From positions 372,001 through 436,000 of the forward strand of contig JADJKO010000001.1 in NCBI GenBank assembly GCA_016705955.1: a stretch of 64,000 nucleotides of DNA, in the 5' to 3' direction. The notes under the pieces were generated by a model, which ran no database searches, had not been told where the DNA came from, and saw only the letters and a list, made by a program, of their open reading frames with translations. Position numbers and translations under genes: made by a program. The stretch is from Flavobacteriales bacterium. Its GTDB lineage: Bacteria > Bacteroidota > Bacteroidia > Flavobacteriales_F > PHOS-HE28. Within the stretch, counting starts at the first letter, position 1, and each line of letters starts with the position of its first letter. Positions 40,385 through 49,075 of the stretch are shown here, piece after piece.

Positions 40385-41563
40385 CTACAATGCCTCGATC
40401 ACCATGGCGCTGGCACCGCCACCGCCGTTGCAGATCCCGGCAGCGCCATACTTCGCACCGTTCTGTTTCAACACGTTGATCAGGGTGACGATGATCCGGG
40501 CGCCGCTGCATCCGAGCGGATGCCCGAGCGATACCGCGCCGCCGTTCACGTTCACCTTCGCGGGATCCAGTCCCATCAGGCGTGTGTTCACAATGCCGAC
40601 CACGGAAAACGCTTCGTTCAGTTCGAAGTAGGCGATGTCGCTCATCTTCAGTCCAGCCTTTTCCACTGCGCGGGGCAATGCCTTCGCGGGTGTGGTGGTG
40701 AACCACTCGGGCGCTTGCTCGGCATCGGCATAGCCCAGCACCTTGGCGATCGGCTTCAACCCGAGGGCCTTCGCCTTCTCGGCGCTCATGAGCACCACGG
40801 CCGCCGCACCATCGTTGATCGTGCTCGCGTTCGCGGCCGTCACCGTACCGTCCTTGCTGAACACCGGCTTCAGCGTAGGCACCTTGTCGAACTTCACGGC
40901 CTTGTACTCCTCGTCCTCGCTCACGATCACATCACCCTTGCGGGTCTGCACCGTCACGGGTACGACTTCGTCCTTGAACTTGCCAGCGGCCCATGCGGCT
41001 GCACTGCGCTTGTAGCTCTCGATGGCGAAGGCGTCCTGCTCCTCACGTGTGATCTTGTGCTCCTTCGCGGTGTTGTCCGCGCTGACGCCCATGGCGTTCT
41101 GGTGGTACACATCGGTCAGGCCGTCCTTGCCGATGCCATCGATCAGCTGCCCGTTGCCGAACCGCTGACCGTAACGCGCGGTCTCCACATAGTAAGGTGT
41201 GCGGCTCATGTTCTCCATGCCACCGGCCACCACCACATCGGCATCGCCGAGGAGGATGTCCTGGGCGCCCATCATGATCGCCTTCATCCCGCTGGCGCAG
41301 ACCTTGTTCACCGTGGTACAGGCCACTTCGTCCGGCAAGCCCGCGAATTTGGCCGCTTGGCGCGCAGGTGCTTGGCCCAGATTCGCTTGCAGCACGCTGC
41401 CCATGATCACCTCGTGTACTTCGGAAGGTGCGACCCCCGCTCTTTCCAAGGCGCCCTGCACGGCCGTAGCGCCGAGCTTGGTGGCGGGCACCTCGGACAA
41501 ACTGCCGCCGAAACTGCCGATGGGTGTACGTACTGCGGAAACGATGACGACTTCACGAGCCAT
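40385..41563 (-). CDS. Acetyl-CoA acetyltransferase (thiolase)
   Basis: The 392-residue thiolase condenses or cleaves acetoacetyl-CoA. All active-site motifs are present: the nucleophile in VNKVCASGMKAIM (about residue 89), NEAFSVVG, VNVNGGAVSLGHPLGCSGAR with the catalytic His and Cys, and GICNGGGGASAMV at the C-terminus. The length is typical of AtoB/PhaA types. A TACCTTTG box (minus strand 41587-41594) lies 23 bp upstream. Confidence 0.95.
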   Translation of the reverse strand: MAREVVIVSAVRTPIGSFGGSLSEVPATKLGATAVQGALERAGVAPSEVHEVIMGSVLQANLGQAPARQAAKFAGLPDEVACTTVNKVCASGMKAIMMGAQDILLGDADVVVAGGMENMSRTPYYVETARYGQRFGNGQLIDGIGKDGLTDVYHQNAMGVSADNTAKEHKITREEQDAFAIESYKRSAAAWAAGKFKDEVVPVTVQTRKGDVIVSEDEEYKAVKFDKVPTLKPVFSKDGTVTAANASTINDGAAAVVLMSAEKAKALGLKPIAKVLGYADAEQAPEWFTTTPAKALPRAVEKAGLKMSDIAYFELNEAFSVVGIVNTRLMGLDPAKVNVNGGAVSLGHPLGCSGARIIVTLINVLKQNGAKYGAAGICNGGGGASAMVIEAL

Positions 41564-41586
41564 GGGTCTGGATAGGGTTAGGTCGG

Positions 41587-41594
41587 CAAAGGTA
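41587..41594 (-). promoter_or_regulatory. Bacteroidota -7 box (TACCTTTG) for the thiolase gene
   Basis: This is an exact TAnnTTTG match on the minus strand, 23 bp from the thiolase ATG. No clear -33 element was seen. Confidence 0.45.
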
Positions 41595-41779
41595 TTCCCC
41601 TCGTCTTGGCGAATGAGTGCAGGGTCCGAGTTTGCCCCTCACCCCCAGCCCCTCTCCCAAGGAGAGGGGGGAATGCCCGCGTGCGCGGCCTACCACCATT
41701 AAAGCGCGAGGTGTTGAATGTGGGCGGCACCATATCAGCGCAGTTCAAACTGATGCACTGCCCGAACGAATGAGCCGTC

Positions 41780-41787
41780 TATATTTG
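41780..41787 (+). promoter_or_regulatory. Bacteroidota -7 box (TATATTTG) for tRNA-Ser
   Basis: This is an exact TAnnTTTG match 37 bp upstream of the tRNA-Ser 5' end, a normal position for a tRNA promoter. The -33 region reads TTC rather than TTG. Confidence 0.5.
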
Positions 41788-41824
41788 CGACCCCTTAACG
41801 GGAATGTTCTTTCAGATCCCATTC

Positions 41825-41915
<91 letters not shown>

Positions 41916-41923
41916 GAAGAAGA

Positions 41924-41954
41924 AGCCGACCGCCGAAATGGTGGTCGGCTTTTT
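41924..41954 (+). terminator. Rho-independent terminator after tRNA-Ser
   Basis: AGCCGACCGCC pairs with GGTGGTCGGCT around a short AT-rich loop, followed by TTTT. It is placed directly after the tRNA. Confidence 0.85.
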
Positions 41955-41972
41955 CGTTGCGATCAAGCAGTT

Positions 41973-42061
41973 GACCTCTTTCCTAATTCAGTCACGCCCC
42001 TTTGCACCTCATCCTTGATCCTTCTCCCAAGGAGAAGGGTGGATGAATTAGGAAAGAGGTC
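41973..42061. repeat. 89-bp MITE-like inverted repeat
   Basis: The perfect 18-bp terminal inverted repeat GACCTCTTTCCTAATTCA (41973-41990) and TGAATTAGGAAAGAGGTC (42044-42061) encloses a second nested hairpin, CCTTCTCC-CAA-GGAGAAGG, with outer pairs TCATCC/GGATGA. The whole can fold as one long hairpin. No coding capacity is present. It sits between the tRNA-Ser terminator and the tRNA-Pro gene. Confidence 0.75.
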
Positions 42062-42177
42062 TAGTGATCAGGTGGTAATGGACGCAGGAAGTCGTTGATG
42101 GGATGGGTTTCTCACACTTCCTTCCTGTTCGTGTGTTGAACGAAGGGTCAATTGTCCTTCCTTTGCGGCCCGTTGTT

Positions 42178-42251
42178 CGGGGCGTAGCGTAGCCCGGTAT
42201 CGCGCCTGCTTTGGGAGCAGGAGGTCGTCAGTTCGAATCTGGCCGCCCCGA
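42178..42251 (+). tRNA. tRNA-Pro (anticodon TGG)
   Basis: The acceptor stem CGGGGCG pairs with CGCCCCG. The anticodon arm CCTGC-TTTGGGA-GCAGG shows anticodon TGG. The T arm is GTCAG-TTCGAAT-CTGGC and the discriminator is A. A terminator hairpin follows at 42256-42285. This is the only intact copy in a series of six related units. Confidence 0.95.
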
Positions 42252-42255
42252 CAAT

Positions 42256-42285
42256 AGAGAAGGTCAGCAAGTTGCTGGCCTTCTT
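42256..42285 (+). terminator. Terminator after tRNA-Pro
   Basis: GAGAAGGTCAGCAA pairs with TTGCTGGCCTTCT (one G-U pair), followed by TTC. Near-identical hairpins close degenerate units 1 to 4 downstream. Confidence 0.8.
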
Positions 42286-42299
42286 TCATTTTGAATGGT

Positions 42300-42800
42300 G
42301 CCCGGTATCGTGTCCCGCCGTTGCGGCGGGAAGGTCGTCAGTTCGAATCTGGCCGCCCCGACAATAGAGAAGGTCAGCAAGTTGCTGGCCTCTTTGATTT
42401 GATGCAGTGCCCGGTATCGTGTCCCGCCGTTGCGGCGGGAAGGTCGTCAGTGGATCTGGCCGCCCCGACAATAGAGAAGGTCAGCAGTTGCTGGCCTTCT
42501 TTGATTTGATGCAGTGCCCGGTATCGTGTCCCGCCGTTGCGGCGGGAAGGTCGTCAGTGGATCTGGCCGCCCCGACAATAGAGAAGGTCAGCAGTTGCTG
42601 GCCTTCTTTCATTGATGCAGTGCCCGGTATCGTGTCCCGCCGTTGCGGCGGGAAGGTCGTCAGTGGATCTGGCCGCCCCGACAAGAAGAGAAGGTCAGCA
42701 GTTGCTGGCCTTCTTTCATTTTGAATGGTGCCCGGTATCGTGTCCCGCCGTTGCGGCGGGAAGGTCGTCAGTGGATCTGGCCGCCCCGACAATAGAGAAG
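42300..42800 (+). repeat. Five degenerate tandem tRNA-Pro units with hairpin-replaced anticodon arms
   Basis: Units start at 42300, 42409, 42516, 42622 and 42730 (period 106-109 bp, as is the step from the intact gene). Each keeps GCCCGGTATCG of the D arm, the 3' acceptor strand and, in units 1 to 4, the terminator hairpin. Each lacks the 5' acceptor strand. The anticodon arm is replaced by the perfect palindrome TCCCGCCG-TTG-CGGCGGGA. In units 2 to 5 the T loop TTCGAAT is shortened to TGGAT. These cannot be normal tRNAs. The last unit has a changed terminator region. Confidence 0.9.
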
Positions 42801-42853
42801 GTCGTCACGATCGTGGCGGCGTTCTGCGTTCCGTGCATCTTTGTCCCTTTCAC

Positions 42854-42926
42854 GGCCCCGTAGCTCAGCGGATAGAGCACGTGCCTTCTAAGCTCGTGGT
42901 CGCAGGTTCGATTCCTGCCGGGGTCG
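42854..42926 (+). tRNA. tRNA-Arg (anticodon TCT)
   Basis: The acceptor GGCCCCG pairs with CGGGGTC (one G-U). The D arm is GCTC-AGCGGATA-GAGC. The anticodon arm CGTGC-CTTCTAA-GCTCG has one T-T mismatch in the middle of the stem and anticodon TCT. The T arm GCAGG-TTCGATT-CCTGC is perfect. The stem mismatch is unusual and could be a sequence error. Confidence 0.9.
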
Positions 42927-42995
42927 CAGCAGTTCACGGATAGAGCCTCCCGCTTTTCTGCGGGATGGTCGCGGGTTCGATCCCTGCCTGGGTCG
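42927..42995 (+). repeat. Degenerate tRNA-Arg copy with hairpin-replaced anticodon arm
   Basis: Directly after tRNA-Arg, this copy keeps CGGATAGAGC of the D arm, a T arm GCGGG-TTCGATC-CCTGC and a 3' acceptor-like CTGGGTC. The 5' acceptor strand does not pair. The anticodon arm is the palindrome TCCCGC-TTTTCT-GCGGGA (42948-42965). It resembles the design of the degenerate tRNA-Pro units. Confidence 0.75.
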
Positions 42996-43241
42996 CAGTG
43001 TAGTAGCGCGCTTCAGGACCGCTCCGCTCGAAGGCTATCCGGAGTTATCAACACCGGTTTTGAGGAGGGAGTAAGGAGTTGAACCCGGTGGATCACCGGG
43101 TGGTTCCTGAGGTGGGGGACTCCATCGGGCAAGCCGCCGGGCTGGTCGAATTGTTCAATTCCATTGGCCTTCAGCCCCGTACAGGTGCGTGGTCTTGGAG
43201 CAATTTCGCCGCAGCTTAAGAACCAGGGCCACTCTGATACG

Positions 43242-46200
43242 ATGAGATATTTCCTCCTCCTTCTTGCCGTAGTGATCGGCGCGACGGTCAACGCAACCGT
43301 CTACTACGTTTCGTCAACCGGTAGCGACACCAACAACGGGACCTCCACTTCCACCCCTTGGAAGACGATCACGCGTGTGAACCAGTTGGGCAGTGCGTTG
43401 GTAGCCGGTGACCAGATCCTCTTCCAACGTGGTGGCACGTTCAGGGGGCGCTTGGATATGACCCGGAGTGGAACGACCGCCAACAAGATCACGGTCGGTG
43501 CTTATGGGACAGGTGAAGCGCCGATCATAAGCGGAAGCGATCCGGTGACGAATTGGACGGTACACAGCGGCAACATCTGGAAGGCCAGCGTACCCGGCAC
43601 CGTGCGTATGGTGTATTTCAACGGAGCGATGATGACGACAGCGCGCTATCCGAATACCGGATGGTTGCGGACGGACAACGCCTCGAGCACCTCTTTGACG
43701 GACGCGGCACTTACCCAAGGCAGTGGCTACTTCACTGGATCGCGTTTGGTGATCCGCACAACGAACTGGAGCTACGACACAGCGTTCGTGTCGGCGCAGA
43801 ACAACACTACGCTCACCCACACTTCAACCGGGAACAATCTGGGAACGGAACAGTGGGGCTACTTCCTCACGAACAAGTTGTCGTTGCTTGATACCCCCGG
43901 TGAGTGGTTCCATGACCGGGCCACGGGCACCTTGTATGTATGGTGCCCGAACAACGCTGTACCTGCGAGCAACACCATCGAAGCAAGCGTTCGTGATTTC
44001 GGTGTGTACACCTCCTACCAGCGGAATAACATCCTCATCAAGGACCTGACGATCCAGCACCAGTATGATTGCTCCATCCGGTTAACGGGGACCTATAACA
44101 TCGAGATCACCAATTGCACGATCCAGGATTCCTTCCGCGCGATCTATAGCACGGGGTACAACCAGAACATCCACGACAATACGTTCCGTCGCCTGTACCA
44201 GACCGGTGTGTATTTGCTGGATACCGGTACTTCCATCACGAACAACAACTTCACCGACATCGCGATCTGGCCAGGCCTGGGTGAGAAGGACTGGGGCTAC
44301 ATCGGGTTGCGCTGCAACGCAGGTGGATTGACTATCTCCAACAACCGCTTTACGAACATCGGCTACATCGGCATGGTGGTGGCGGGGAACAGTTTGGTGG
44401 AACGTAACGTGCTGGAGAATTGCATGATGATCCTGAATGACGGCGGATGCATCGCCTTCGACTTCGCGGATGGATTGATCGTGCGCGAGAACATCGTCCG
44501 GAACATCACCGGGAATGTGGAGAGTGTAGCGCCGGAAGCCACGGTGAATTATCCGATGGCCCATGGCATCTACTTCGGCAATACCACCATCAAGAACACC
44601 ACGATCGAGCGGAACACCTCTTACAATTGCTCGGGAAGCGGGATCCATGTGGACCACACCATGGTGAGTTCGGGGAACCAGATCAAGGACAATGTCCTGT
44701 TCAATAACCTGATGGGGATCTCCATCTCGGACTATTCGAACTACAACACACCCGGTGCGACACCGCCTTACCACGTGTCGTCCTACAACACGGTGTACTC
44801 CGGCAATATCATGTACAGTTTGCGGAAGGATCAATTCACCATGCAACAGATCCATTTGTACGCAGCGGAGATGGTGGACTTCGGGACCTTCACAAACAAC
44901 AAGTACTTCAACCCGTTCAACGAGATGAGCATCGAGGTGTGGAACCCGAATGCGACAATAAGGGAAGTGTACAACCTGGAACGCTTCAAGGCGATCTATG
45001 GGGAGGATCCTAGCGCCACACGAAGCCCGTTGCGGCAGGATGCGTACAGCACCGCTTCTGAACTCAGTGGGAACCTGGTGCTGAACGGCACCTTCGCCAG
45101 CAACGTGACCGGATGGGGCGGCTGGCCGAGTAATGCGGTGATCACACGCGACCTGACCTACCTCGATGGCGGTGCGCTGAAGGCCTACCTACCGAATGGG
45201 AACCTCTCTCCGCAGCTTACCATGCGGAACCCGGATCAATTCAACTTACAGACCGGGCAGTGGTACCGGATGCGCTTCAGCATCCAATCCAATGCGCTTG
45301 GCAAACTCAATGCAGGCGTGAAGGGAGCAAGCCAATTGACCAATGCCAATACGATCTTCGACAGGGACGTTCCGTTCGATACCGAGCGTCGCGATGTGGA
45401 ATGGTACTTCCAGGGAGGGCTCACGGATCAGGCGATGGCCCAATTCACCAACAACTACACGGAGCCTACCTATTGGTTGGACAATGTGGAGTTGCATCGG
45501 GTAACGGTTACGCCAGTGGATCCCTTGCAGAACCACTTGATCTACGCGAACGACCAGACCACGGCGCAGAGCTACACGCTTCCTGCTGGCTGCTGGAAGA
45601 ATGTGGATGGTGTTCTGCAAGGAGCCACCATCACGGTGCAGCCGTTCCGCTCCACGATCGTGTACCGCGTGACCGGTGCAGGATGCAATAGCCCCACGGT
45701 GGATTGCCAAGGTGTTGCCGGTGGAACCGCCTTGCCGGGTACCGCGTGCAACGACAACAATCCATGCACGGTGAATGATGTGTGGTCGGCGGGTTGCCAG
45801 TGCGTCGGCACAGCTTCAGGACTATCCGCGAGCATCACCGCAGGCGGTGCGACCAGTTTCTGCTCGGGCGGAAGTGTGGTACTGAGTGCTACGACGGGTT
45901 CAGGTTATGCCTATGTATGGAAGCGCAACGGCACGGCGATCAGTGGTGCTACAAGTGCGAGCTACACGGCGACACTTGCCGGTACCTACACGGTGGATGT
46001 TACGAGCAATGGATGCACAAGCACTGCGTCCGGTCTTGTGGTTTCCGTGGGAACCGCGCCGTCAGCGACGATCACCGCCGGTGGTGCAACGACGTTCTGT
46101 AGCGGGAGTAGTGTAACGTTCAGTGCCAACACCGGTACGGGCCTTACCTATCAGTGGCGAAAGAACGGAGCCTCGATCAGCGGCGCGACCGCAAGCACGT

Positions 46201-48299
46201 ATTCCGCGACGCAGGCCGGCAGCTACAGCGTTGTGGTAACGAGCAGCGGGTGTAGCGCCACCTCGTCTGCAACCACGGTGGTTGTGAATGCAGCGCCTAC
46301 TGCGACCCTCACGGCGGGTGGTGCCACCGGTTTCTGCACTGGCGGTAGCGTGGTGTTGAGCGCGAACACAGGAACAGGTCTTACCTATTCATGGCGGAAG
46401 AATGGCACCGCGATCAGTGGTGCAACAGCTTCCACATACACGGCCACGCTCGCGGGCAGTTACACGGTGGTGGTCTCCAGTGGGGGATGCAGCACGACAT
46501 CGAGCATCGTACCGGTCACGGTGAACACCACACCGAGCGCTACGATCACAGCTGGTGGAGCAACCACCTTCTGCGGCGGAGGTAGCGTGACCCTAACGGC
46601 CAATAGCGGGACGGGGTACACCTACCAATGGAAGAAGAACGGTACGAACGTGAGCGGAGCTACTGCGGTCAGCTACGCTGCGACCGCAGCGGGCAGCTAT
46701 ACCGTTCAAGTGTCGAACGGTGGATGTAGCACCACCTCAGCCGCGAAGACGGTGACGGTAACTGCCGCGCCGACAGCAGTGATCACGGCAGGTGGTTCAT
46801 TGAGCTTCTGCACCGGCGGGAGTGTTGCACTGAATGCTACGACGGGTAGCGGATATGCATTCGTTTGGAAGAAGAACGGTAGCACGATCAGCGGTGCCAC
46901 GGCGAGTACGTACACCGCCACCACGAGCGGAACCTATACCGTGGTCATCACTTCCGGTGGATGCTCCACCACTTCCGCAGGAGCGGTTGTTACGGCCAGT
47001 TCAGCGCCCACCGCGACGATCACGGCCGGGGGGAGCACGGCGTTCTGCGCGGGCAGCAGCGTTGTGCTCAACGCTAGTACAGGCATCGGACTCACCTACC
47101 AATGGCGCAAGGATGGGGTCTCGATCAGCGGTGCAACGGCGAGCACTTACTCCGCGACCACCGGTGGTGCGTATTCGGTGGTGGTCGCGAGTGGTTCGTG
47201 CATTAGCACATCGGCATCGACCACCGTTTCCGTGAAGCCAGCGCCGACGGTGAATTGCTCCTCCAGTACGAGCAGCAGTACGGTGAGTGTGACCGCCACC
47301 GGTGGACAATCCCCTTACACGTACTCGTGGAACACATCGCCGGTACAGACCTCCGCAACAGCTTCGGTGAGTGTATCCGGAACCTACACGGCCACCGTGA
47401 CCGGTGGAAACGGATGTTCGGCTTCGTGTTCAACCACGATCTCGTTGTCGTCGTCGAGTTCGAATTGCGCTGGTCTGCACACGGAAGCCCAAGGGACATG
47501 GGGTGCAACGGCCACGCAATACAACATGGCTGGATACATGAGTACGCGTTGGGCCACGGCCTTCCCGGCTCCGAACTACCTGACCATCGGCTGTGGAACG
47601 CGACTCATGCGCTTCACCACGGCCAATTCGGTGATCGCCAGGTTACCTACGTATGGGATGCCAGCATTGCTCGCCAGCGGTACAGCAGTAGATCCCAGTT
47701 CGGTCGCCAATACCCTGGTGGGCCAGATCGTCGCACTTCGGATCAACATCCGTATGGATGAGATGGAACCCACGTTCGGTGCGCCGACCGGTCTGTTGAA
47801 GGATATGACCGTGGCATCCGGCACATTCGCTGGCTGGACCGTTCAGCAATTGCTGGATCACGCGAACCAAGCGATCGGCGGCTGTGTTTCGCAGTATTCC
47901 CTCGCCTCGATCAGTTCAGCGATCACCACATTGAACAACGGATACCAAGCGGGCAACATGAACAACGGTTACCTGTTGTGCCCCTCGCAATTCCGATCGC
48001 TGGAGGACACCAGCGACGACGCGGTCGAAGTGGGACCCGGAATGCAAACTGTGGTCTATCCGAATCCGTTCACGACCTCGACCACCATTGCCTTCTCCGG
48101 ATTGGATGTGTTCGAGCGATTGACGGTGCAGGTGTACTCGGTGGATGGCCGCTTGGTGGACACTCCGTTCGATGCCAACGTGCCGCTGGATGGAACGCTC
48201 AAGTTGGAGTGGCACGCAGCAGGTCGGTCGGTCGGTTTGTACCACTATCGTGCGACCAACGGAACGAACGCCGTGAGCGGTAAGCTGATGGTGGAGTAG
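43242..48299 (+). CDS. Giant secreted beta-helix/Ig-repeat protein with T9SS sorting domain
   Basis: The 1,685-residue protein starts with a signal peptide (MRYFLLLLAVVIGATVNA). Residues ~20-600 form a right-handed parallel beta-helix of the pectate-lyase type, with many N-rich turns such as FTNIGYIGMVV. A beta-sandwich (~620-790) follows, then a short cysteine-rich linker (TACNDNNPCTVNDVW) and six Ig/PKD-like repeats of about 75-78 residues (~860-1340) opening ATITAGGATTFCSG and containing Y-x-W-K/R-K-N-G. The end carries a VVYPNPFTTSTTIAF T9SS type A domain. It is predicted to be an adhesin or polysaccharide-binding or -cleaving surface protein. ATG 43242 gives the signal peptide. Confidence 0.88.
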   Translation: MRYFLLLLAVVIGATVNATVYYVSSTGSDTNNGTSTSTPWKTITRVNQLGSALVAGDQILFQRGGTFRGRLDMTRSGTTANKITVGAYGTGEAPIISGSDPVTNWTVHSGNIWKASVPGTVRMVYFNGAMMTTARYPNTGWLRTDNASSTSLTDAALTQGSGYFTGSRLVIRTTNWSYDTAFVSAQNNTTLTHTSTGNNLGTEQWGYFLTNKLSLLDTPGEWFHDRATGTLYVWCPNNAVPASNTIEASVRDFGVYTSYQRNNILIKDLTIQHQYDCSIRLTGTYNIEITNCTIQDSFRAIYSTGYNQNIHDNTFRRLYQTGVYLLDTGTSITNNNFTDIAIWPGLGEKDWGYIGLRCNAGGLTISNNRFTNIGYIGMVVAGNSLVERNVLENCMMILNDGGCIAFDFADGLIVRENIVRNITGNVESVAPEATVNYPMAHGIYFGNTTIKNTTIERNTSYNCSGSGIHVDHTMVSSGNQIKDNVLFNNLMGISISDYSNYNTPGATPPYHVSSYNTVYSGNIMYSLRKDQFTMQQIHLYAAEMVDFGTFTNNKYFNPFNEMSIEVWNPNATIREVYNLERFKAIYGEDPSATRSPLRQDAYSTASELSGNLVLNGTFASNVTGWGGWPSNAVITRDLTYLDGGALKAYLPNGNLSPQLTMRNPDQFNLQTGQWYRMRFSIQSNALGKLNAGVKGASQLTNANTIFDRDVPFDTERRDVEWYFQGGLTDQAMAQFTNNYTEPTYWLDNVELHRVTVTPVDPLQNHLIYANDQTTAQSYTLPAGCWKNVDGVLQGATITVQPFRSTIVYRVTGAGCNSPTVDCQGVAGGTALPGTACNDNNPCTVNDVWSAGCQCVGTASGLSASITAGGATSFCSGGSVVLSATTGSGYAYVWKRNGTAISGATSASYTATLAGTYTVDVTSNGCTSTASGLVVSVGTAPSATITAGGATTFCSGSSVTFSANTGTGLTYQWRKNGASISGATASTYSATQAGSYSVVVTSSGCSATSSATTVVVNAAPTATLTAGGATGFCTGGSVVLSANTGTGLTYSWRKNGTAISGATASTYTATLAGSYTVVVSSGGCSTTSSIVPVTVNTTPSATITAGGATTFCGGGSVTLTANSGTGYTYQWKKNGTNVSGATAVSYAATAAGSYTVQVSNGGCSTTSAAKTVTVTAAPTAVITAGGSLSFCTGGSVALNATTGSGYAFVWKKNGSTISGATASTYTATTSGTYTVVITSGGCSTTSAGAVVTASSAPTATITAGGSTAFCAGSSVVLNASTGIGLTYQWRKDGVSISGATASTYSATTGGAYSVVVASGSCISTSASTTVSVKPAPTVNCSSSTSSSTVSVTATGGQSPYTYSWNTSPVQTSATASVSVSGTYTATVTGGNGCSASCSTTISLSSSSSNCAGLHTEAQGTWGATATQYNMAGYMSTRWATAFPAPNYLTIGCGTRLMRFTTANSVIARLPTYGMPALLASGTAVDPSSVANTLVGQIVALRINIRMDEMEPTFGAPTGLLKDMTVASGTFAGWTVQQLLDHANQAIGGCVSQYSLASISSAITTLNNGYQAGNMNNGYLLCPSQFRSLEDTSDDAVEVGPGMQTVVYPNPFTTSTTIAFSGLDVFERLTVQVYSVDGRLVDTPFDANVPLDGTLKLEWHAAGRSVGLYHYRATNGTNAVSGKLMVE

Positions 48300-48310
48300 G
48301 AGGGATCAGA

Positions 48311-49075
48311 TCAGATCCGCTCCAACGAACCGGTCGGCATCCAGCCGACGATCCCGCTCGGCAACCGCACCTCGGTCCACCCTTCTGCGTCCTGGTCAAC
48401 GGCCACCTTGGTGCCCTTGTGAAGGACGAACAACACCTTGGTGCCTGTGCGTGGTTCGCTGCGCACTTCCACTTTCGGGGCCATGATGATCGCGTGTTCA
48501 CTACGGATCAACTCGTCGTGGCGCATCGATGCGAAGCCGATGCAGATGAGCAAGACGATGAAGGCCCCTGAAGCAAGGATCCCCGCGGCACGACGTGGTG
48601 TGCGACCCTTGATCAGCATAGCGGCACTGAGCAATGCGAAGAAGAGGAGGGAAGCGAAAAGTGCTCGCCGTGACCATTGATCGGGGTCGTCGCCACCGCG
48701 GAAGCGTGCCCATGTCGCGCCGAGCACGGGTCCGCCATCGCTTGCCAAGCGATCCTTCACTTGGTCATTGGCCAAGGCCAGGTTGGCGAGCAGGTCGGCA
48801 TCTCCTGGTTGCAAGAGCAGGCCACGCTCATAGTGCAGGATCGCGCGTGACACATCGCCGAGCTTGAACCAACAGTTGCCGAGATCGAATTGCAAGGCCG
48901 CTGAATTGAACTCATGAGCTACCGAGTCCAGCGCGACCTGTGCTGCGGCATGATCGCCAGCGGCATAAGCCCGAAGCCCGGAAGCAACCAAAGAATCCGC
49001 TTCCATACGGGACATTGCGCTGCTGGAAATCCCAGCAACGATAGTGGCGAATGCGATCGCAAGTGTGATCCTCAT
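48311..49075 (-). CDS. batE: BatE-like TPR and SH3 membrane protein
   Basis: The 254-residue protein has a signal-like N-terminus, TPR repeats (~25-105, with FDLGNCWFKLGDVSRAILHYERG), two transmembrane helices (~135-195) and a C-terminal SH3-like domain (VEVRSEPRTGTKVLFVLHKG). This matches BatE at the end of Bacteroidota aerotolerance operons. It overlaps batD by 4 bp, with ATG 49075. The physiological role of Bat proteins is not settled; oxidative or envelope stress is usually proposed. Confidence 0.82.
   Translation of the reverse strand: MRITLAIAFATIVAGISSSAMSRMEADSLVASGLRAYAAGDHAAAQVALDSVAHEFNSAALQFDLGNCWFKLGDVSRAILHYERGLLLQPGDADLLANLALANDQVKDRLASDGGPVLGATWARFRGGDDPDQWSRRALFASLLFFALLSAAMLIKGRTPRRAAGILASGAFIVLLICIGFASMRHDELIRSEHAIIMAPKVEVRSEPRTGTKVLFVLHKGTKVAVDQDAEGWTEVRLPSGIVGWMPTGSLERI

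Noticed and set aside
42300..42800. CRISPR-like regular repeat spacing in the tRNA region
   Set aside because: The whole 106-109 bp unit is repeated with no unique spacers, and each unit is plainly derived from the adjacent tRNA-Pro and its terminator.
42291..42943. Repetitive small ORFs across the tRNA array on both strands
   Set aside because: They translate tRNA-derived repeats and have no protein character.
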